Assembly: GCF_002286975.1 (NCBI RefSeq)
Contig: NZ_NSKB01000003.1
Location: 496,001-560,000, forward strand
Source of the DNA: Halomonas salipaludis
GTDB taxonomy: Bacteria > Pseudomonadota > Gammaproteobacteria > Pseudomonadales > Halomonadaceae
DNA: 64,000 bases
Direction: 5' to 3'
Part shown: positions 20,285 to 30,403 of the stretch, piece by piece
Layout of the letters: the number at the start of each line of letters is the position of its first letter
Numbering within the stretch: the stretch's first letter is position 1
Translations under genes and position numbers: made by a program
Notes under the pieces: model-generated
The model's input: only the letters and a program-made list of their open reading frames with translations
Told to the model about the DNA's origin: nothing
Databases searched by the model: none

Positions 20285-20836
20285 TTACAGTATCTCCTCG
20301 TGCTCGTGGGTCTTTTCGGCAGGCAGGCGCCCGCGCAGGATAAGGATCTGGCGCCAGGCCTGGGCGATGCCCTGCAGCAGCAGCAGCAGGCACATCAGCG
20401 GGATCAGCGTCTTGAGCAGGAACACCGCCGGCAGGCCGCCGTCGGAGGAGCGCTCGAGGATCGCCCAGCTGCTGGCCACGTAGCGCAGGCTGCCAAGGCC
20501 CAGGAACAGCACCACCGGGATCAGCAGCAACAGGGTGCCGAACAGCTCGATCCAGGCGCGGCCGCGGGGTGACATGCGCCGGTTGAAGACATCGACGCGC
20601 ACATGGCCATCGTGCTTGAGGGTGAAGGCGGCGGCCAGCATGAACACCGCGGCGTGCATGTACATCACCGATTCCTGCATGACGATGCTGTGCACATTGA
20701 ACAGGTAGCGCATCACCACGATGGCGAATTGCACCAGCATCATCATCAGCACCAGCCAGGCAATGCTGCGGCCGATGACCTCGGTGAAGGCATCGAGTCG
20801 GGACAGCAGCACCGGCTCGCGAGTCGCGCGGCTCAT
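20285..20836 (-). CDS. TRAP transporter small permease (DctQ)
   Basis: A 183-residue DctQ-type protein with four hydrophobic segments ('GRSIAWLVLMMMLVQFAIVVMRYLF', 'ESVMYMHAAVFMLAAAFTLKHDGHVRVDVF'). It pairs with the DctM directly downstream; the stop codon touches the dctM GTG. ATG 20836 is preferred over an upstream in-frame start because GAGAGG lies before it. No DctP gene is found on either side. Confidence 0.88.
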   Translation of the reverse strand: MSRATREPVLLSRLDAFTEVIGRSIAWLVLMMMLVQFAIVVMRYLFNVHSIVMQESVMYMHAAVFMLAAAFTLKHDGHVRVDVFNRRMSPRGRAWIELFGTLLLLIPVVLFLGLGSLRYVASSWAILERSSDGGLPAVFLLKTLIPLMCLLLLLQGIAQAWRQILILRGRLPAEKTHEHEEIL

Positions 20837-20972
20837 GGGACCTCTCAACGGTAAACGGTTGTTCTAGCGTGGCGCGACATGATCGCCGATTATGGCGACA
20901 AAATCATCCACCATTGCCTCGTACGCAGCCCTCCTCTAGGACCTGCCCCCGGCGTCCCTCGCTTGGGACGGC

Positions 20973-21788
20973 TCACCCCGTGGACTTGATACGCCCCAGT
21001 GCCTGCTGGCAGGCCAGCGGCAGGGCCAGGTCGACGGCGATCGGCAGGTGGTCGGAGAACAGCTGGTCGAGGACGCGTACCTCGGTGGTGGCCAGCGACG
21101 ACGAGAGCAGGATGTGGTCCAGCGCGCGGCGCGGCTGCCACGAGGGGTAGCTGGGCAGCGGTAGCACCGGGTGCAACGGCAGCGAGCGGCAGAAGCGGTC
21201 GTGGGTGTGCAGTTGCTCGGGGGTGCAGTTGAGGTCGCCCATCACCACCACGTGGCGCAGCGGCGAGATGATCTCGCTGAGATAGTCGAGCTGGCGCACC
21301 CGGGCGCGATGGCTGAGGGCCAGATGGGCGACGAACAGATGCAGGGCATCGGGGCCTTCGCCATAGCTGGCGTGGATGGCGCCGCGCCCGGGCAGGGTGC
21401 CGGGCAGGCGGTGCTCCTCGATGCGTGCCGGCGGCAGCCGCGACAGCAGCCCGTTGCTGTGCTGGGCGAAGCGCCCCAGGTTGCGATTGAGCTGCTGGAA
21501 GTGGTGCGGGAAGCCGGCGCGGCCGGCCAGGTATTCGACCTGGTTGACGTTGCCGGAGCGGAAGCTGCCGCCGTCGACCTCCTGCAGGCCGACGATATCG
21601 AACTTGCCGAGCACCTCACTCATCAGGTCGAGGCGTCCGGCGCGCTTGGGGTGCGGCAGAAAGTGCTGCCAGCTGCGGGTCAGGTAGTGGTGATAGGCCG
21701 AGGTATGGATGCCGACCTGCAGATTGAAGGTCAACAGCCGCAGATGACTGGCATCGTGGGGGCGATGCAGGACGTCGGCCTGGCTCAC
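20973..21788 (-). CDS. Endonuclease/exonuclease/phosphatase (EEP) family hydrolase
   Basis: A 271-residue EEP-fold protein. Motifs in order: 'LRLLTFNLQVG', the metal-binding 'GLQEVDGG', 'HLFVAHLALSHRARVRQLDYL', 'VVMGDLNCTP', and the C-terminal catalytic 'FSDHLPIAVDL'. This pattern defines metal-dependent phosphoesterases, which range from nucleases to lipid phosphatases. The substrate is not predictable. There is no signal peptide. The GTG start at 21788 is two bases from the dsbA stop, so it is probably co-transcribed with dsbA. Confidence 0.85.
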   Translation of the reverse strand: MSQADVLHRPHDASHLRLLTFNLQVGIHTSAYHHYLTRSWQHFLPHPKRAGRLDLMSEVLGKFDIVGLQEVDGGSFRSGNVNQVEYLAGRAGFPHHFQQLNRNLGRFAQHSNGLLSRLPPARIEEHRLPGTLPGRGAIHASYGEGPDALHLFVAHLALSHRARVRQLDYLSEIISPLRHVVVMGDLNCTPEQLHTHDRFCRSLPLHPVLPLPSYPSWQPRRALDHILLSSSLATTEVRVLDQLFSDHLPIAVDLALPLACQQALGRIKSTG

Positions 21789-21790
21789 TG

Positions 21791-22423
21791 CTATTGGCTC
21801 CGCTCTTCTCGCACCATGTCGATCAGCGCATCGGCGACTTGCGGCATGTTCTCGAGGCTGCCGGCGCTCGACGGGCTGACCACGTAGCGGCCGTCGATGA
21901 CCAATGCCGGAACGCCCATCAGCTGCATGGCACGCATCCGCGAGTGGGCCTGGTTGACCTGGCTGCGTACGCCGAAGGAGCCCAGCGCCTGGCGCGCCTC
22001 GTCCTCGCTGACGCCGTAGTCGCTAAAGAAGTCGGCGATGTCGTCGTCATCGGTGAGTGCGCGGCCCTGGTCGTGGATGGCAGCGAAGAAGTCGGCGTGA
22101 AGATCCTCACGAATGCCGAGTTCCTCGGCGGCATAGTAGGCCGCGGCGTGCTTGTTCCAGTCGCCGCCCATGGTCGCCGGCATATGGATCACGGCAACAT
22201 CGTCGTCGAGCTCCTCGAGCCAGGCGTTGAGGGTGGGCTGCAGGCGGTTGCAGTGCGGGCAGCCGTACCAGAACACCTCGGTGACCTCGATCATATCGGC
22301 ATCGACGCGGGTTTCCACCGCCTCGTCGAGCGCTTCATAGTGCTGGCCCTCGACCACTTGCTGGGCGGCAACCAGGCCCGACAGGCCGAGGCCGGCCACC
22401 GCGACCATCAATGTCTTGAACAT
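21791..22423 (-). CDS. dsbA: Thiol:disulfide interchange protein DsbA
   Basis: A 210-residue periplasmic thioredoxin-fold oxidase with a signal peptide (MFKTLMVAVAGLGLSGLVAA), the redox motif CPHC in 'VFWYGCPHCNRLQPTL' and the cis-Pro loop 'GVPALVIDG'. It introduces disulfide bonds into exported proteins. ATG 22423 follows GAGGAG. Upstream on the same strand is the cytochrome c4 gene with its own terminator, so dsbA has its own promoter in 22424-22545. Confidence 0.95.
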   Translation of the reverse strand: MFKTLMVAVAGLGLSGLVAAQQVVEGQHYEALDEAVETRVDADMIEVTEVFWYGCPHCNRLQPTLNAWLEELDDDVAVIHMPATMGGDWNKHAAAYYAAEELGIREDLHADFFAAIHDQGRALTDDDDIADFFSDYGVSEDEARQALGSFGVRSQVNQAHSRMRAMQLMGVPALVIDGRYVVSPSSAGSLENMPQVADALIDMVREERSQ

Positions 22424-22544
22424 GCTGTTATTCTCCTCGGCGCATCGCGCATAACGTATGACGCCCGGCAGGTCGGACGCCACTCTTGGAGCGGGCGCAC
22501 CGGCCAGGGTTCCCAGGACATGATGCAGCAAATCGTCATGCGGT

Positions 22545-22576
22545 AAAACGCCGAAGGCGGCCGTCGGCCGCCTTCG
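22545..22576 (-). terminator. Rho-independent terminator after the cytochrome c4 gene
   Basis: A perfect 11-bp stem CGAAGGCGGCC / GGCCGCCTTCG with a three-base loop is followed, on the minus strand, by a short TTTT run. It lies 44 bases after the cytochrome stop. Confidence 0.8.
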
Positions 22577-22619
22577 AGGGTCTCGCCGCAGCGAGATGCG
22601 ACAGCATGTCGCAGGTGCT

Positions 22620-23240
22620 TCAGTCGTGCAGGCCGTAGAGGTAGTTGGCCACCGCTTGCATGTCGGCATCGCTCATCTTGGCGGCGATGTCACGCATCAC
22701 GTTGTTGGGGTCGTTGGCGCGCTCGCCGGCGGCGAAGTCCTGCAGCGTCGACACGGTATAGTCGGGGAACTGTCCGGCGAGCCCCGGGTAGACGGCGCTG
22801 CCGATGCCCTCGCCGGTGGGGGTGTGGCAGGCGGCACAGCTGGGAATGCCCTTGGCCATGTCGCCACCGCGGTAGAGCGCTTCGCCGCGTGCCAGCAGTT
22901 CGGCCTCGTCATCGGCCTGGCCGATGTTGGCGTCCTGCTCGGCATAGAAGGCCGCCACGTCCCAGGCGTCCTGGTCGGAGTAGTCGTCGACCTGGCCGGC
23001 CATCTGAGGCACCTCGCGGTTGCCGTCGCGGATGTCCATGATCTGCTTGGCGAGGTAGGAGGCCTGCTGGCCGGCCAGGTGCGGGAAGGAAGCCGACGGG
23101 CTGATGCCCTCCTGGCCGTGGCAGGCGGCACAGGTGCCGGCCAATTCCTGGCCTGCGGCCGGATCACCCTCGATTTCTTCTGCGTGGGCCACACCCACGG
23201 CGCCCACGGTAATTGCCAGGCTTGCCAGTAACTTTCTCAT
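22620..23240 (-). CDS. Diheme cytochrome c4
   Basis: A 206-residue periplasmic protein with a signal peptide and two class I c-type heme domains, each with CAACH (about residues 37 and 136) and a distal Met ('PQMAGQVDD', '[10 protein letters not shown]'). The bilobed layout and length match cytochrome c4, an electron carrier to terminal oxidases. Divergent placement beside engB is the usual gammaproteobacterial context. Start ATG 23238-23240; the ribosome-binding site is weak. Confidence 0.94.
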   Translation of the reverse strand: MRKLLASLAITVGAVGVAHAEEIEGDPAAGQELAGTCAACHGQEGISPSASFPHLAGQQASYLAKQIMDIRDGNREVPQMAGQVDDYSDQDAWDVAAFYAEQDANIGQADDEAELLARGEALYRGGDMAKGIPSCAACHTPTGEGIGSAVYPGLAGQFPDYTVSTLQDFAAGERANDPNNVMRDIAAKMSDADMQAVANYLYGLHD

Positions 23241-23517
23241 CGCTAATCCACTATGCCGTTTCGTTGTTTACCGGTACGCACCCTGGGTGCCGCCCGGGCC
23301 CGCGGTGACCGCAGCCGAGCCCGCCAGTCGCACGACAGCCATGCCGAAAGTGGGCAGGTCGCTGTCGACGAGAGCACGGTGGTACACTAGCGTGCCCCAG
23401 GTCGCAGACAAAAGACACCGCATTATAACGAATCCGCCCGATAACGTGAATGCGGCCGCACTGCGCCGTGCGCCATCAATCGTCGAATACCGGCCCCAGA
23501 CAGGATCTCGCTTCCCC

Positions 23518-24126
23518 ATGTCGCGCCTCAACTACCAGACTGCCCGCTTTCTCACCAGCGCCCCGACCCTGGCGCAGTGCCCGCCCGATGCCGGCGCCGA
23601 GGTCGCCTTCGCCGGTCGCTCCAATGCCGGCAAGTCGAGCGCCATCAATGCCCTGACCCAGCAGAAGGCCTTGGCGCGGACCTCCAAGACCCCCGGCCGC
23701 ACCCAGCTGATCAACTTCTTTTCGCTGGTCGGCGGCGAGTCCCAACGGCTGGTCGACCTGCCCGGCTACGGCTACGCCAAGGTGCCGGAGAAGGTCAAGC
23801 TGGAGTGGCAGCGCCACCTCGCCGACTACCTGCGTAACCGCCAGTCGCTGCGCGGCCTGGTGCTGGTGATGGACGTGCGCCATCCGCTCAGCGAGTTCGA
23901 CGAGATGATGCTCGGCTGGGCCGACGAGCAGGACATGGCGGTGCACATCCTGCTGACCAAGGCCGACAAGCTCAAGAGCGGCGCGGCCAAGAGCGAGCTG
24001 CAAAAGGTCCGCAGCCGGCTGCGCGAATGGGAGGACCTGGTCAGCGTGCAGCTGTTCTCGTCGCTCAAGCGCGAGGGGGTCGACGCGGCCCAGGCCAAGC
24101 TGGACGAGTGGCTGGTGGACGGCTAA
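23518..24126 (+). CDS. engB: Ribosome biogenesis GTPase EngB (YihA/YsxC)
   Basis: A 202-residue TRAFAC GTPase with G1 'GRSNAGKSS', G2 '[13 protein letters not shown]', G3 '[10 protein letters not shown]', G4 'TKADK' and G5-like 'SSLKREG'. It assists 50S subunit maturation. The ATG at 23518 gives the family start [16 protein letters not shown]. The open frame runs much further upstream with no homology. Its 3' end overlaps the convergent HAD gene by four bases. Confidence 0.96.
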   Translation: MSRLNYQTARFLTSAPTLAQCPPDAGAEVAFAGRSNAGKSSAINALTQQKALARTSKTPGRTQLINFFSLVGGESQRLVDLPGYGYAKVPEKVKLEWQRHLADYLRNRQSLRGLVLVMDVRHPLSEFDEMMLGWADEQDMAVHILLTKADKLKSGAAKSELQKVRSRLREWEDLVSVQLFSSLKREGVDAAQAKLDEWLVDG

Positions 24127-24857
24127 TCCAGGCCGGCCAGGAGATCCGGCAGCTCGCTGACGTGGCGCAGCCGGTGAACCCCCGGTGGCAGGCTGGTAGC
24201 GCCTTCGTTGCGGGCATCGATCCACGCCACGCGCATGCCGAGCCGCTGGGCCGGCAGCACATCCTCACGCCATGAATCCCCCACGTGGAGCGCCCGCGAC
24301 GGACGGCTGCCGAGCCGCGCCAGGGCGGCCAGGAAGGGCCGTGCATCGGGCTTGGGGGCGAGCATCTCGCCGGCGGCGATGGTGACCCGGAAGTGCGCGG
24401 CGATGGGCAGCCGAGCCAGGTCGACATTGCCATTGGTAATCGCGCCGAGGCGATAGCGGCTGCCGAGCGCTTCGAGCAGGGCAGCGACTTCAGGATAGGG
24501 CGTCAGCCGGTGGCGCAGGTCGAGAAACTGTGCCAGCCCCGCCGCCGCCCACATCGCCGCGGCGCTGCGTGGCAGGCCATACTCCTCGAGCAGCTCGCGC
24601 AGGGCGCGCTCACGAATCCAGGTGAAGTCGCCGCGGCGCAGCGGCACGCGCTCGGCCAGCTGCTGGCGGCGTGTCTGGTAGGCGCTGAGGGGGAAACGCT
24701 CGGCGTAGCGCCCGAGGCTCGCCGCCTGCGCGCCGTGCCAGGCGGCCAGTGCCTCGTCCAGCCAGCGGTAGTGGCCGTGTTCGGCGTGCTCCATGACCGG
24801 GCGGTTGTCCCACAGGGTATCGTCGAGATCGAAGGTCAGCGCATCGATGGGTGGCAT
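24123..24857 (-). CDS. HAD-superfamily hydrolase, YigB type
   Basis: A 244-residue HAD phosphatase with motif I '[11 protein letters not shown]', motif II 'GAITNGN', the lysine in '[10 protein letters not shown]' and motif III '[14 protein letters not shown]'. Downstream of xerC this is the YigB position; YigB-type enzymes dephosphorylate FMN and the riboflavin precursor 5-amino-6-ribitylaminouracil phosphate. ATG 24857, ten bases after the xerC stop. Confidence 0.85.
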   Translation of the reverse strand: MPPIDALTFDLDDTLWDNRPVMEHAEHGHYRWLDEALAAWHGAQAASLGRYAERFPLSAYQTRRQQLAERVPLRRGDFTWIRERALRELLEEYGLPRSAAAMWAAAGLAQFLDLRHRLTPYPEVAALLEALGSRYRLGAITNGNVDLARLPIAAHFRVTIAAGEMLAPKPDARPFLAALARLGSRPSRALHVGDSWREDVLPAQRLGMRVAWIDARNEGATSLPPGVHRLRHVSELPDLLAGLD

Positions 24858-24867
24858 GGCAGGTAGC

Positions 24868-25776
24868 TCAGGGTGTCGGGTCACGGCGCCGCTTGGCGCG
24901 CGGGTGGGCGGCGTCGTAGCTGGCGGCGAGGTGCTGCCAGTCGAGCCGCGTATAGACCTGGGTGGTGGAGAGGTTGGCATGGCCGAGCAGCTCCTGCACC
25001 GCGCGCAGATCCTGGCTCGACTCCAGCAGGTGGCTGGCGAAGGAGTGGCGCAGGCGGTGCGGATGAAGGTGCTCCGGCAGGCCGCGCTGGCGGGCCAGGG
25101 CAGCGAGGCGCAGCTGGATCGCCCGATGCCCGAGACGCCGCCCGCGCTGGCCGACGAACAGCGCGGTTTCAGCGTCGCCGGCCAGTTGGCCGCGCACCGC
25201 CAACCAGGCCTCCAGCGCCTGGCGCGCCCGCGCTCCTACCGGCACCTGGCGCGGCTTGCTGCCCTTGCCAATCACCCGTACCCGCTGGGCCTGGAGCTGG
25301 TCGATATCCAGCGCGGCGAGTTCGGCGAGGCGCAGGCCGCTGGAGTAGAGCAGTTCGAGCATGGCCTGGTCGCGCCGCGCCAGCGGCGAGTCGTCGTGGG
25401 GCGTGTCGAGGAAACGGCCGAGCAGGTCGACGTCGACCGGGCGCGGCAGGTGGCGCGGCTGGCGCGGCGCCTGGGTCAGGCTCACCGGGTTGTGGGCCAG
25501 CAGGCCGCGGCGCACCAGGTGGTCGGCGAAGCGCGACAGCGCCGCACGGCGCCGCGCCAGGCTGCGCGCGGCCAGGCCGCGGCTGCGCTCGGCGCCGAGG
25601 AAGCGGCGCAGCAGCGCCACATCGAGAGCATTCCAGGCGTCGAGTCCGGCGGCCTCGGCAAAATGGGTCAGCGCGGCCAGGTCCTGGCGGTAGGCGGCGA
25701 CGGTGGCCGGGCTGGCGTGGGCGGCCAACTCGGCGAGGAAGGCCGCGACCTCATCCTGCAGGCTGGCGGCGCTCAC
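24868..25776 (-). CDS. xerC: Tyrosine recombinase XerC
   Basis: A 302-residue site-specific recombinase that, with XerD, resolves chromosome dimers at dif. The catalytic residues are visible: Arg in 'SSGLRLAEL', His-x-x-Arg in 'HPHRLRHSFASHLLE', His in 'LLGHANLSTTQVYTRLD' with the nucleophilic Tyr. The GTG at 25776 overlaps the DUF484 stop (GTGA), which fixes the start and suggests translational coupling; the open frame upstream of it is a shadow of DUF484. Confidence 0.94.
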   Translation of the reverse strand: MSAASLQDEVAAFLAELAAHASPATVAAYRQDLAALTHFAEAAGLDAWNALDVALLRRFLGAERSRGLAARSLARRRAALSRFADHLVRRGLLAHNPVSLTQAPRQPRHLPRPVDVDLLGRFLDTPHDDSPLARRDQAMLELLYSSGLRLAELAALDIDQLQAQRVRVIGKGSKPRQVPVGARARQALEAWLAVRGQLAGDAETALFVGQRGRRLGHRAIQLRLAALARQRGLPEHLHPHRLRHSFASHLLESSQDLRAVQELLGHANLSTTQVYTRLDWQHLAASYDAAHPRAKRRRDPTP

Positions 25777-26489
25777 GCCGGCGGCCCGTGACGAACCAGC
25801 AGCCGCGCCACCACGTCGCCGAGGTACTCGGTGAACAGGGTATCGAGGCTGGCGCGGAAGTGCTCCGGGTCGGGGCTGGCGAGCACCAGGTAGCCCAGCG
25901 GCTCGCCCAGCGATAGCCGGCTGATGGCGCAGGAGCCGGGCTGCTCGGGGGCCGGCAGGTGTGGCAGCAGGCGCTTCCAGTCGGTCACTGTGAGCCGCGT
26001 GCAGCGGCTGGTGCGACCGTCGAGGAGTGCCGCCAGGCGGGTGCCGGCGGCGTCGTCGAGGACGTGTCGCGGCGGCTGCGGCGGGCGCGGCTCGCGATCG
26101 GTGAGGCTGGTCGGACACCATAGCGCCACCGCCGGGGTGCGAAAGCGCTCGGCCAGCTGGGTGGCCAGGGCCTGGCCCATGGCGTCGTTGTCCTCGGCCT
26201 CGAGCAGGGCCAGCACCATCTCACGGGTGCGCCGGTACTGCGCCTCGTTGTGGCGCGCCGACTCCAGCAGCTGCTCGAGGCGCCATTCGGCGCTCTCGGC
26301 GCGCTCGCGCAGGTCGTGGACCAGGCGTTCGAGCAGCGAGGTGGCGCCGCGGGTCTCGGGGTGCGGCACCTTGAGCTGCTGCAGCAGGCCTTCGCGGCCG
26401 ACGAAGAAGTCGGGGTGGCGCGCCAGCCACTCGGCGACGCGCTCGGGGGCCAGCGTCTGGCGCGGTTCGGGGGCCGGGGCTCGGGCCAT
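25773..26489 (-). CDS. DUF484 family (GAF-like) protein
   Basis: A 238-residue soluble protein starting 'LAPERVAEWLARHPDFFVGREGLLQQLKVPHP', the DUF484 N-terminal signature, with a coiled region near residues 50-95 and a GAF-like C-terminal domain ('GYLVLASPDPEHFRASLDTLFTEYLGDVVARLL'). Always found between dapF and xerC in gammaproteobacteria; its function is unknown. The stop overlaps the xerC start by four bases. Confidence 0.9.
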   Translation of the reverse strand: MARAPAPEPRQTLAPERVAEWLARHPDFFVGREGLLQQLKVPHPETRGATSLLERLVHDLRERAESAEWRLEQLLESARHNEAQYRRTREMVLALLEAEDNDAMGQALATQLAERFRTPAVALWCPTSLTDREPRPPQPPRHVLDDAAGTRLAALLDGRTSRCTRLTVTDWKRLLPHLPAPEQPGSCAISRLSLGEPLGYLVLASPDPEHFRASLDTLFTEYLGDVVARLLVRHGPPA

Positions 26490-26518
26490 ACGGGACTCCT
26501 TCTATCGCAGCAGGGCGG

Positions 26519-27352
26519 TCAGGTCAGTGCCACCCGACCGTCGAAGACCCGGGTCGCCGGGCCGGTCATGATCAGGCTGGCCGCGTCGCCGGGCCAGTCG
26601 ATGGTCAGCTCGCCGCCGGGCAGGTGCACCGTGACCGGGCTCTCGAGGATACCCTGGCGGATGCCGCAGGCCACCGCCGCGCAGGCCCCGGTGCCGCAGG
26701 CCAGGGTCTCGCCGCTGCCGCGCTCGAAGACGCGCAGGCGGATCTCATGCGGCGATACCACCTGCATGAAGCCGGCATTGACCCGCTGGGGAAAGCGCGG
26801 ATGCCGCTCGATGGCCGGGCCGAGGCGCGCCACCGGGGCGGCATCGACGCTGTCGACGCGCACTACCGCATGCGGGTTGCCCATCGATACGGCGCCGATC
26901 TCGAGGCGTTCGCCGTCGACCTCGAGTGGGTAGGTCAGCCGCTCTTCGGCGGCATCGAAGGGGATCGCCTGGGGGGCGAAGCGCGGTGCGCCCATGTCGA
27001 CGCTGACCCTGCCATCGTCCTCCACCACCAGGGTCAGCGGGCCGCCCTGGGTCTCGACGCGGATCTGGTGCTTGTGGGTCAGGCGCTGGTCGCGCACGAA
27101 GCGCGCGAAGCAGCGTGCGCCGTTACCGCAGTTCTCCACCTCGCTGCCGTCGGCGTTGAAGATCCGGTAGCGGAAGTCCATGTCCGGGTCGTGGGGCGGC
27201 TCGACGATCAGCAGCTGGTCGAAGCCGATGCCGAGGTGGCGGTCGCCGAGCTGGCGGATCTGTGCGTCGCTGAGTCGTGCGCGCTGGGTGACCAGGTCGA
27301 CGACCATGAAGTCATTGCCGAGCCCGTGCATCTTGGTGAAGTGCAGCAGCAT
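26519..27352 (-). CDS. dapF: Diaminopimelate epimerase
   Basis: A 277-residue enzyme that interconverts LL- and meso-diaminopimelate for lysine and peptidoglycan synthesis. The catalytic cysteine pair is present in '[13 protein letters not shown]' and '[10 protein letters not shown]'. It starts '[15 protein letters not shown]', which excludes the long upstream extension. The ATG shares its A with the lysA stop (TGATG), so the two are translationally coupled. Confidence 0.97.
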   Translation of the reverse strand: MLLHFTKMHGLGNDFMVVDLVTQRARLSDAQIRQLGDRHLGIGFDQLLIVEPPHDPDMDFRYRIFNADGSEVENCGNGARCFARFVRDQRLTHKHQIRVETQGGPLTLVVEDDGRVSVDMGAPRFAPQAIPFDAAEERLTYPLEVDGERLEIGAVSMGNPHAVVRVDSVDAAPVARLGPAIERHPRFPQRVNAGFMQVVSPHEIRLRVFERGSGETLACGTGACAAVACGIRQGILESPVTVHLPGGELTIDWPGDAASLIMTGPATRVFDGRVALT

Positions 27353-28629
27353 CAGCGTGCCTCCTCGGGCTCGGGCAGCAGCGCTTCGCCGGCCCACAGG
27401 TCGCTGAGGCGCTCGCGGCGGCGCACCAGGTGCAGCCGGTCGCCGTCGACCATCACCTCGGCGGGGCGCGGACGGCTGTTGTAGTTGGAGGCCATCACGA
27501 AGCCATAGGCCCCCGCCGAGCGCACCGCCAGCAGGTCGCCGGCGGCGATTGCCAGTTCGCGCTCCTTGCCCAGGAAGTCGCCGGTCTCGCACACCGGGCC
27601 GACCACGTCATAGGTGCCGGTGTCGCGGGGCGTGCGGGTATCCACCGGCAGGATCGCCTGCCAGGCCTGGTAGAGCGCCGGGCGGATCAGGTCGTTCATG
27701 CCGGCGTCGACGATGGCGAAACTCTTCTCTTCGCCGGGCTTGAGGAATTCGACCCGGGTCAGCAGCACGCCGGCGTTGGCGGCGATCGAGCGGCCGGGCT
27801 CGAACAGCAGCGTCAGCGCTTGGCGACCCTGCCACTGCGAGAGCCGCTCGAGCAGCGAGGCGGCATAGTCGAACGGCGCTGGCGGGCGCTCGTCGCGGTA
27901 GGGCACGCCGAGGCCGCCGCCGAGATCGAGGTGCTCGACCTCGATGCCGCGCGCCTTGAGCTTGTCGAGCAGCAGCAGCAGGCGGTCGAGGGCGTCGAGG
28001 AACGGCGCCAGCTCGGTGAGCTGCGAGCCGATATGACAGTCGAGGCCGACCACCTTGAGGTTGGGCAGCGCCGCGGCGCGCTCGTAGACCGTCAGCGCCT
28101 CGTCAACCGGAATGCCGAACTTGTTGGCCTTGAGCCCGGTGGAGATGTAGGGGTGGGTCCTGGCGTCGACGTCGGGGTTGACGCGCAGCGATACCGGCGC
28201 GACCTTGCCCAGCCCGCCGGCCACCGCGTCGAGGCGCTCGAGCTCCGGCAGCGACTCGACGTTGAAGCACTTGATGCCCACCTCCAGGGCGCGGGCCATC
28301 TCGTTCTCCTGCTTGGCGACGCCGGAGAACACTACTTTGGCGGGGTCGCCGCCGGCCGCCAATACGCGCTCCAGCTCGCCCACCGAGACGATGTCGAAGC
28401 CGGCGCCGAGGCGTGCCAGCAGGCCCAGCACCGCCAGGTTGGAGTTGGCCTTGACCGCATAGCAGATCAGGTGCGGATGGCTGCCCAGCGCCTCGCTGTA
28501 GGCGCGGAAGTGGCGCTCCAGGGTGGCCCGGGAGTAGACGTAGCAGGGCGTACCGATGCGCTCGGCGACTTGCATCAGCGGCACGTCTTCGGCGTACATC
28601 ACCCCGTCGCGGTATTCGAAATGATCCAT
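27352..28629 (-). CDS. lysA: Diaminopimelate decarboxylase
   Basis: A 425-residue PLP-dependent fold-III decarboxylase that makes lysine from meso-DAP. The PLP lysine lies in '[10 protein letters not shown]'; other motifs are 'HIGSQ', '[11 protein letters not shown]', '[11 protein letters not shown]', and the second-subunit Cys in '[11 protein letters not shown]'. It lies two bases after lptM and overlaps dapF by one base. Confidence 0.97.
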   Translation of the reverse strand: MDHFEYRDGVMYAEDVPLMQVAERIGTPCYVYSRATLERHFRAYSEALGSHPHLICYAVKANSNLAVLGLLARLGAGFDIVSVGELERVLAAGGDPAKVVFSGVAKQENEMARALEVGIKCFNVESLPELERLDAVAGGLGKVAPVSLRVNPDVDARTHPYISTGLKANKFGIPVDEALTVYERAAALPNLKVVGLDCHIGSQLTELAPFLDALDRLLLLLDKLKARGIEVEHLDLGGGLGVPYRDERPPAPFDYAASLLERLSQWQGRQALTLLFEPGRSIAANAGVLLTRVEFLKPGEEKSFAIVDAGMNDLIRPALYQAWQAILPVDTRTPRDTGTYDVVGPVCETGDFLGKERELAIAAGDLLAVRSAGAYGFVMASNYNSRPRPAEVMVDGDRLHLVRRRERLSDLWAGEALLPEPEEAR

Positions 28630-28631
28630 GC

Positions 28632-28775
28632 TCAGCTCTCGTCGTCGTCGGACGTGTCGGGGACGCCGTAGCGCTCGGCGGCCTGTTGGTCGTCGGGCAG
28701 ATAGAGCGGCCCCTTCTGGCCGCAGCCGGCCAGCAGCAGCAGCGCCAGGGCCAGCAGTGCCGCGCGCGCGATCAT
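28632..28775 (-). CDS. lptM: LptM (YifL-type) small lipoprotein
   Basis: A 47-residue lipoprotein with a short signal sequence, lipobox LLAGC and the family stretch '[11 protein letters not shown]'. In E. coli LptM assists assembly of the LPS translocon LptD. The position directly before lysA is conserved. Its ATG overlaps the argH stop (ATGA). Confidence 0.92.
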   Translation of the reverse strand: MIARAALLALALLLLAGCGQKGPLYLPDDQQAAERYGVPDTSDDDES

Positions 28776-30169
28776 GACTGCCCCCTGGCGAGGTCGTCGC
28801 GGGCGCGCTGGGCGGCGGCGCGCACCTGGTCGGGGGCGGTGCCGCCGATATGGTTGCGTGCCGCCACCGAGCCCTCCAGGGTCAGCACCTCGAAGACATC
28901 GTCGCCAATCGTATCGGAGAACTGGCGCAGCTCGTCGAGGCGCATGTCGGACAGATCCTTGCCCTGTTCGATGCCATAGGCCACCGACTGGCCGACGATC
29001 TCGTGGGCGTCGCGGAAGGCCACCCCCTTGCGTACCAGGTAGTCGGCCAGGTCGGTGGCGGTGGAGAAGCCGCGCCGCGCCGCCTCGCGCATGTTGTCGG
29101 GCTTGGCCTGGATGGCGGGGATCATGTCGGCGAAGGCGCGCAGGCAGCCCTTGACGGTGTCGAGGGTGTCGAACAGCGGCTCCTTGTCCTCTTGGTTGTC
29201 CTTGTTGTAGGCCAGCGGCTGCGACTTCATCAGCGTCAGCAGGCTCATCAGGTGGCCGTAGACCCGGCCGCTCTTGCCGCGCACCAGTTCGGGCACGTCG
29301 GGGTTCTTCTTCTGCGGCATGATCGACGAGCCGGTGCAGAAGCGGTCGGGCAGGTCGATGAAGTCGAACTGGGCGCTGGTCCATAGCACCAGCTCCTCGC
29401 TCATCCGCGACAGGTGCATCAGCAGCAGGCTGGCGAAGGCGGTGAACTCGATGGCGAAGTCGCGATCGCTGACCGCGTCGAGGCTGTTCTCGGCCGGGCG
29501 CTCGAAGCCCAGCAGCTCGGCGGTGACGTGGCGGTCGATGGGGTAGGTGGTGCCGGCCAGGGCGGCGGCGCCCAGCGGCATCACGTTGACCCGGCGGCGA
29601 CAGTCGGCGAGGCGCTGCTGGTCGCGGGCGACCATCTCCTGCCAGGCCAGCAGGTGGTGGCCAAAGGTCACCGGCTGGGCGGTCTGCAGGTGGGTGAAGC
29701 CGGGCATGATGGTGTCGGCCTCGCGGTTGGCGAGTTCGATCAGCCCTTCGCGCAGGCGGCCGAGCTCGGCGTCGACGATATCGATCTCGTCGCGCAGGTA
29801 GAGGCGGATATCGGTGGCCACCTGGTCGTTGCGTGAGCGGCCGGTGTGCAGCTTCTTGCCGGTGATGCCGATCTTGTCGGTGAGCCGCGCCTCGATGTTC
29901 ATATGCACGTCTTCCAGCGGCACCGACCAGGCGAACTCGCCGCGGGCGATCTCCTCGGCGATCTCGCCGAGCCCGGCGACGATGGCATCGCGCTCGGCGT
30001 CGCTGAGCACGCCGACCCGGGCCAGCATGGTGGCGTGGGCGATGGAGCCGCGGATGTCGTGCTGGGCAAGGCGCTGGTCGAAGTCCACCGAGGCGGTGAA
30101 GCGGGCCACGAAGGCGTCGGTGGGCTCGCTGAAGCGGCCGCCCCAGGACTGGTTGGTTGGTTTGCTCAT
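28772..30169 (-). CDS. argH: Argininosuccinate lyase
   Basis: A 465-residue fumarase-superfamily enzyme that cleaves argininosuccinate to arginine and fumarate. The signature loop '[20 protein letters not shown]' carries the catalytic serine, and '[12 protein letters not shown]' binds substrate. [13 protein letters not shown] at 30169 is the family N-terminus; an ATG at 30181 in frame is an alternative. It heads the leftward chain lptM-lysA-dapF-DUF484-xerC-HAD, joined by overlaps or short gaps. Confidence 0.97.
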   Translation of the reverse strand: MSKPTNQSWGGRFSEPTDAFVARFTASVDFDQRLAQHDIRGSIAHATMLARVGVLSDAERDAIVAGLGEIAEEIARGEFAWSVPLEDVHMNIEARLTDKIGITGKKLHTGRSRNDQVATDIRLYLRDEIDIVDAELGRLREGLIELANREADTIMPGFTHLQTAQPVTFGHHLLAWQEMVARDQQRLADCRRRVNVMPLGAAALAGTTYPIDRHVTAELLGFERPAENSLDAVSDRDFAIEFTAFASLLLMHLSRMSEELVLWTSAQFDFIDLPDRFCTGSSIMPQKKNPDVPELVRGKSGRVYGHLMSLLTLMKSQPLAYNKDNQEDKEPLFDTLDTVKGCLRAFADMIPAIQAKPDNMREAARRGFSTATDLADYLVRKGVAFRDAHEIVGQSVAYGIEQGKDLSDMRLDELRQFSDTIGDDVFEVLTLEGSVAARNHIGGTAPDQVRAAAQRARDDLARGQS

Positions 30170-30294
30170 CGGGCTGGGCATCCTGCTGTGATCTTGTCGG
30201 CGGTGATACGGTCAAAGACGCGCGCTCATGGCCGCAAAGTGTACCAGAGTCGCGCAGGCTGGCCACGCTGCGTACCGTCGCGAGCGCGGCGCAT

Positions 30295-30323
30295 TTTTCC
30301 TGCTTGCGCCGGTGCATTATGAT
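30295..30323 (+). promoter_or_regulatory. Candidate promoter for hemCDXY
   Basis: A -10 TATGAT (30318-30323) lies 17 bases from a weak -35 TTTTCC, 80 bases before the hemC start in the divergent gap to argH. Confidence 0.4.
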
Positions 30324-30403
30324 GGTGGCATCATGCGAGGGTGCGCTCCTCGCCTTGCTCATCGCCCGGCCGCCATCGGCCGGGCTCATCCAGGGAGCCT
30401 TCC

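Noticed and set aside
27430-28671. A 413-codon plus-strand open frame opposite lysA
   Set aside because: Antisense shadow of lysA, with no start signal and no recognisable domain.
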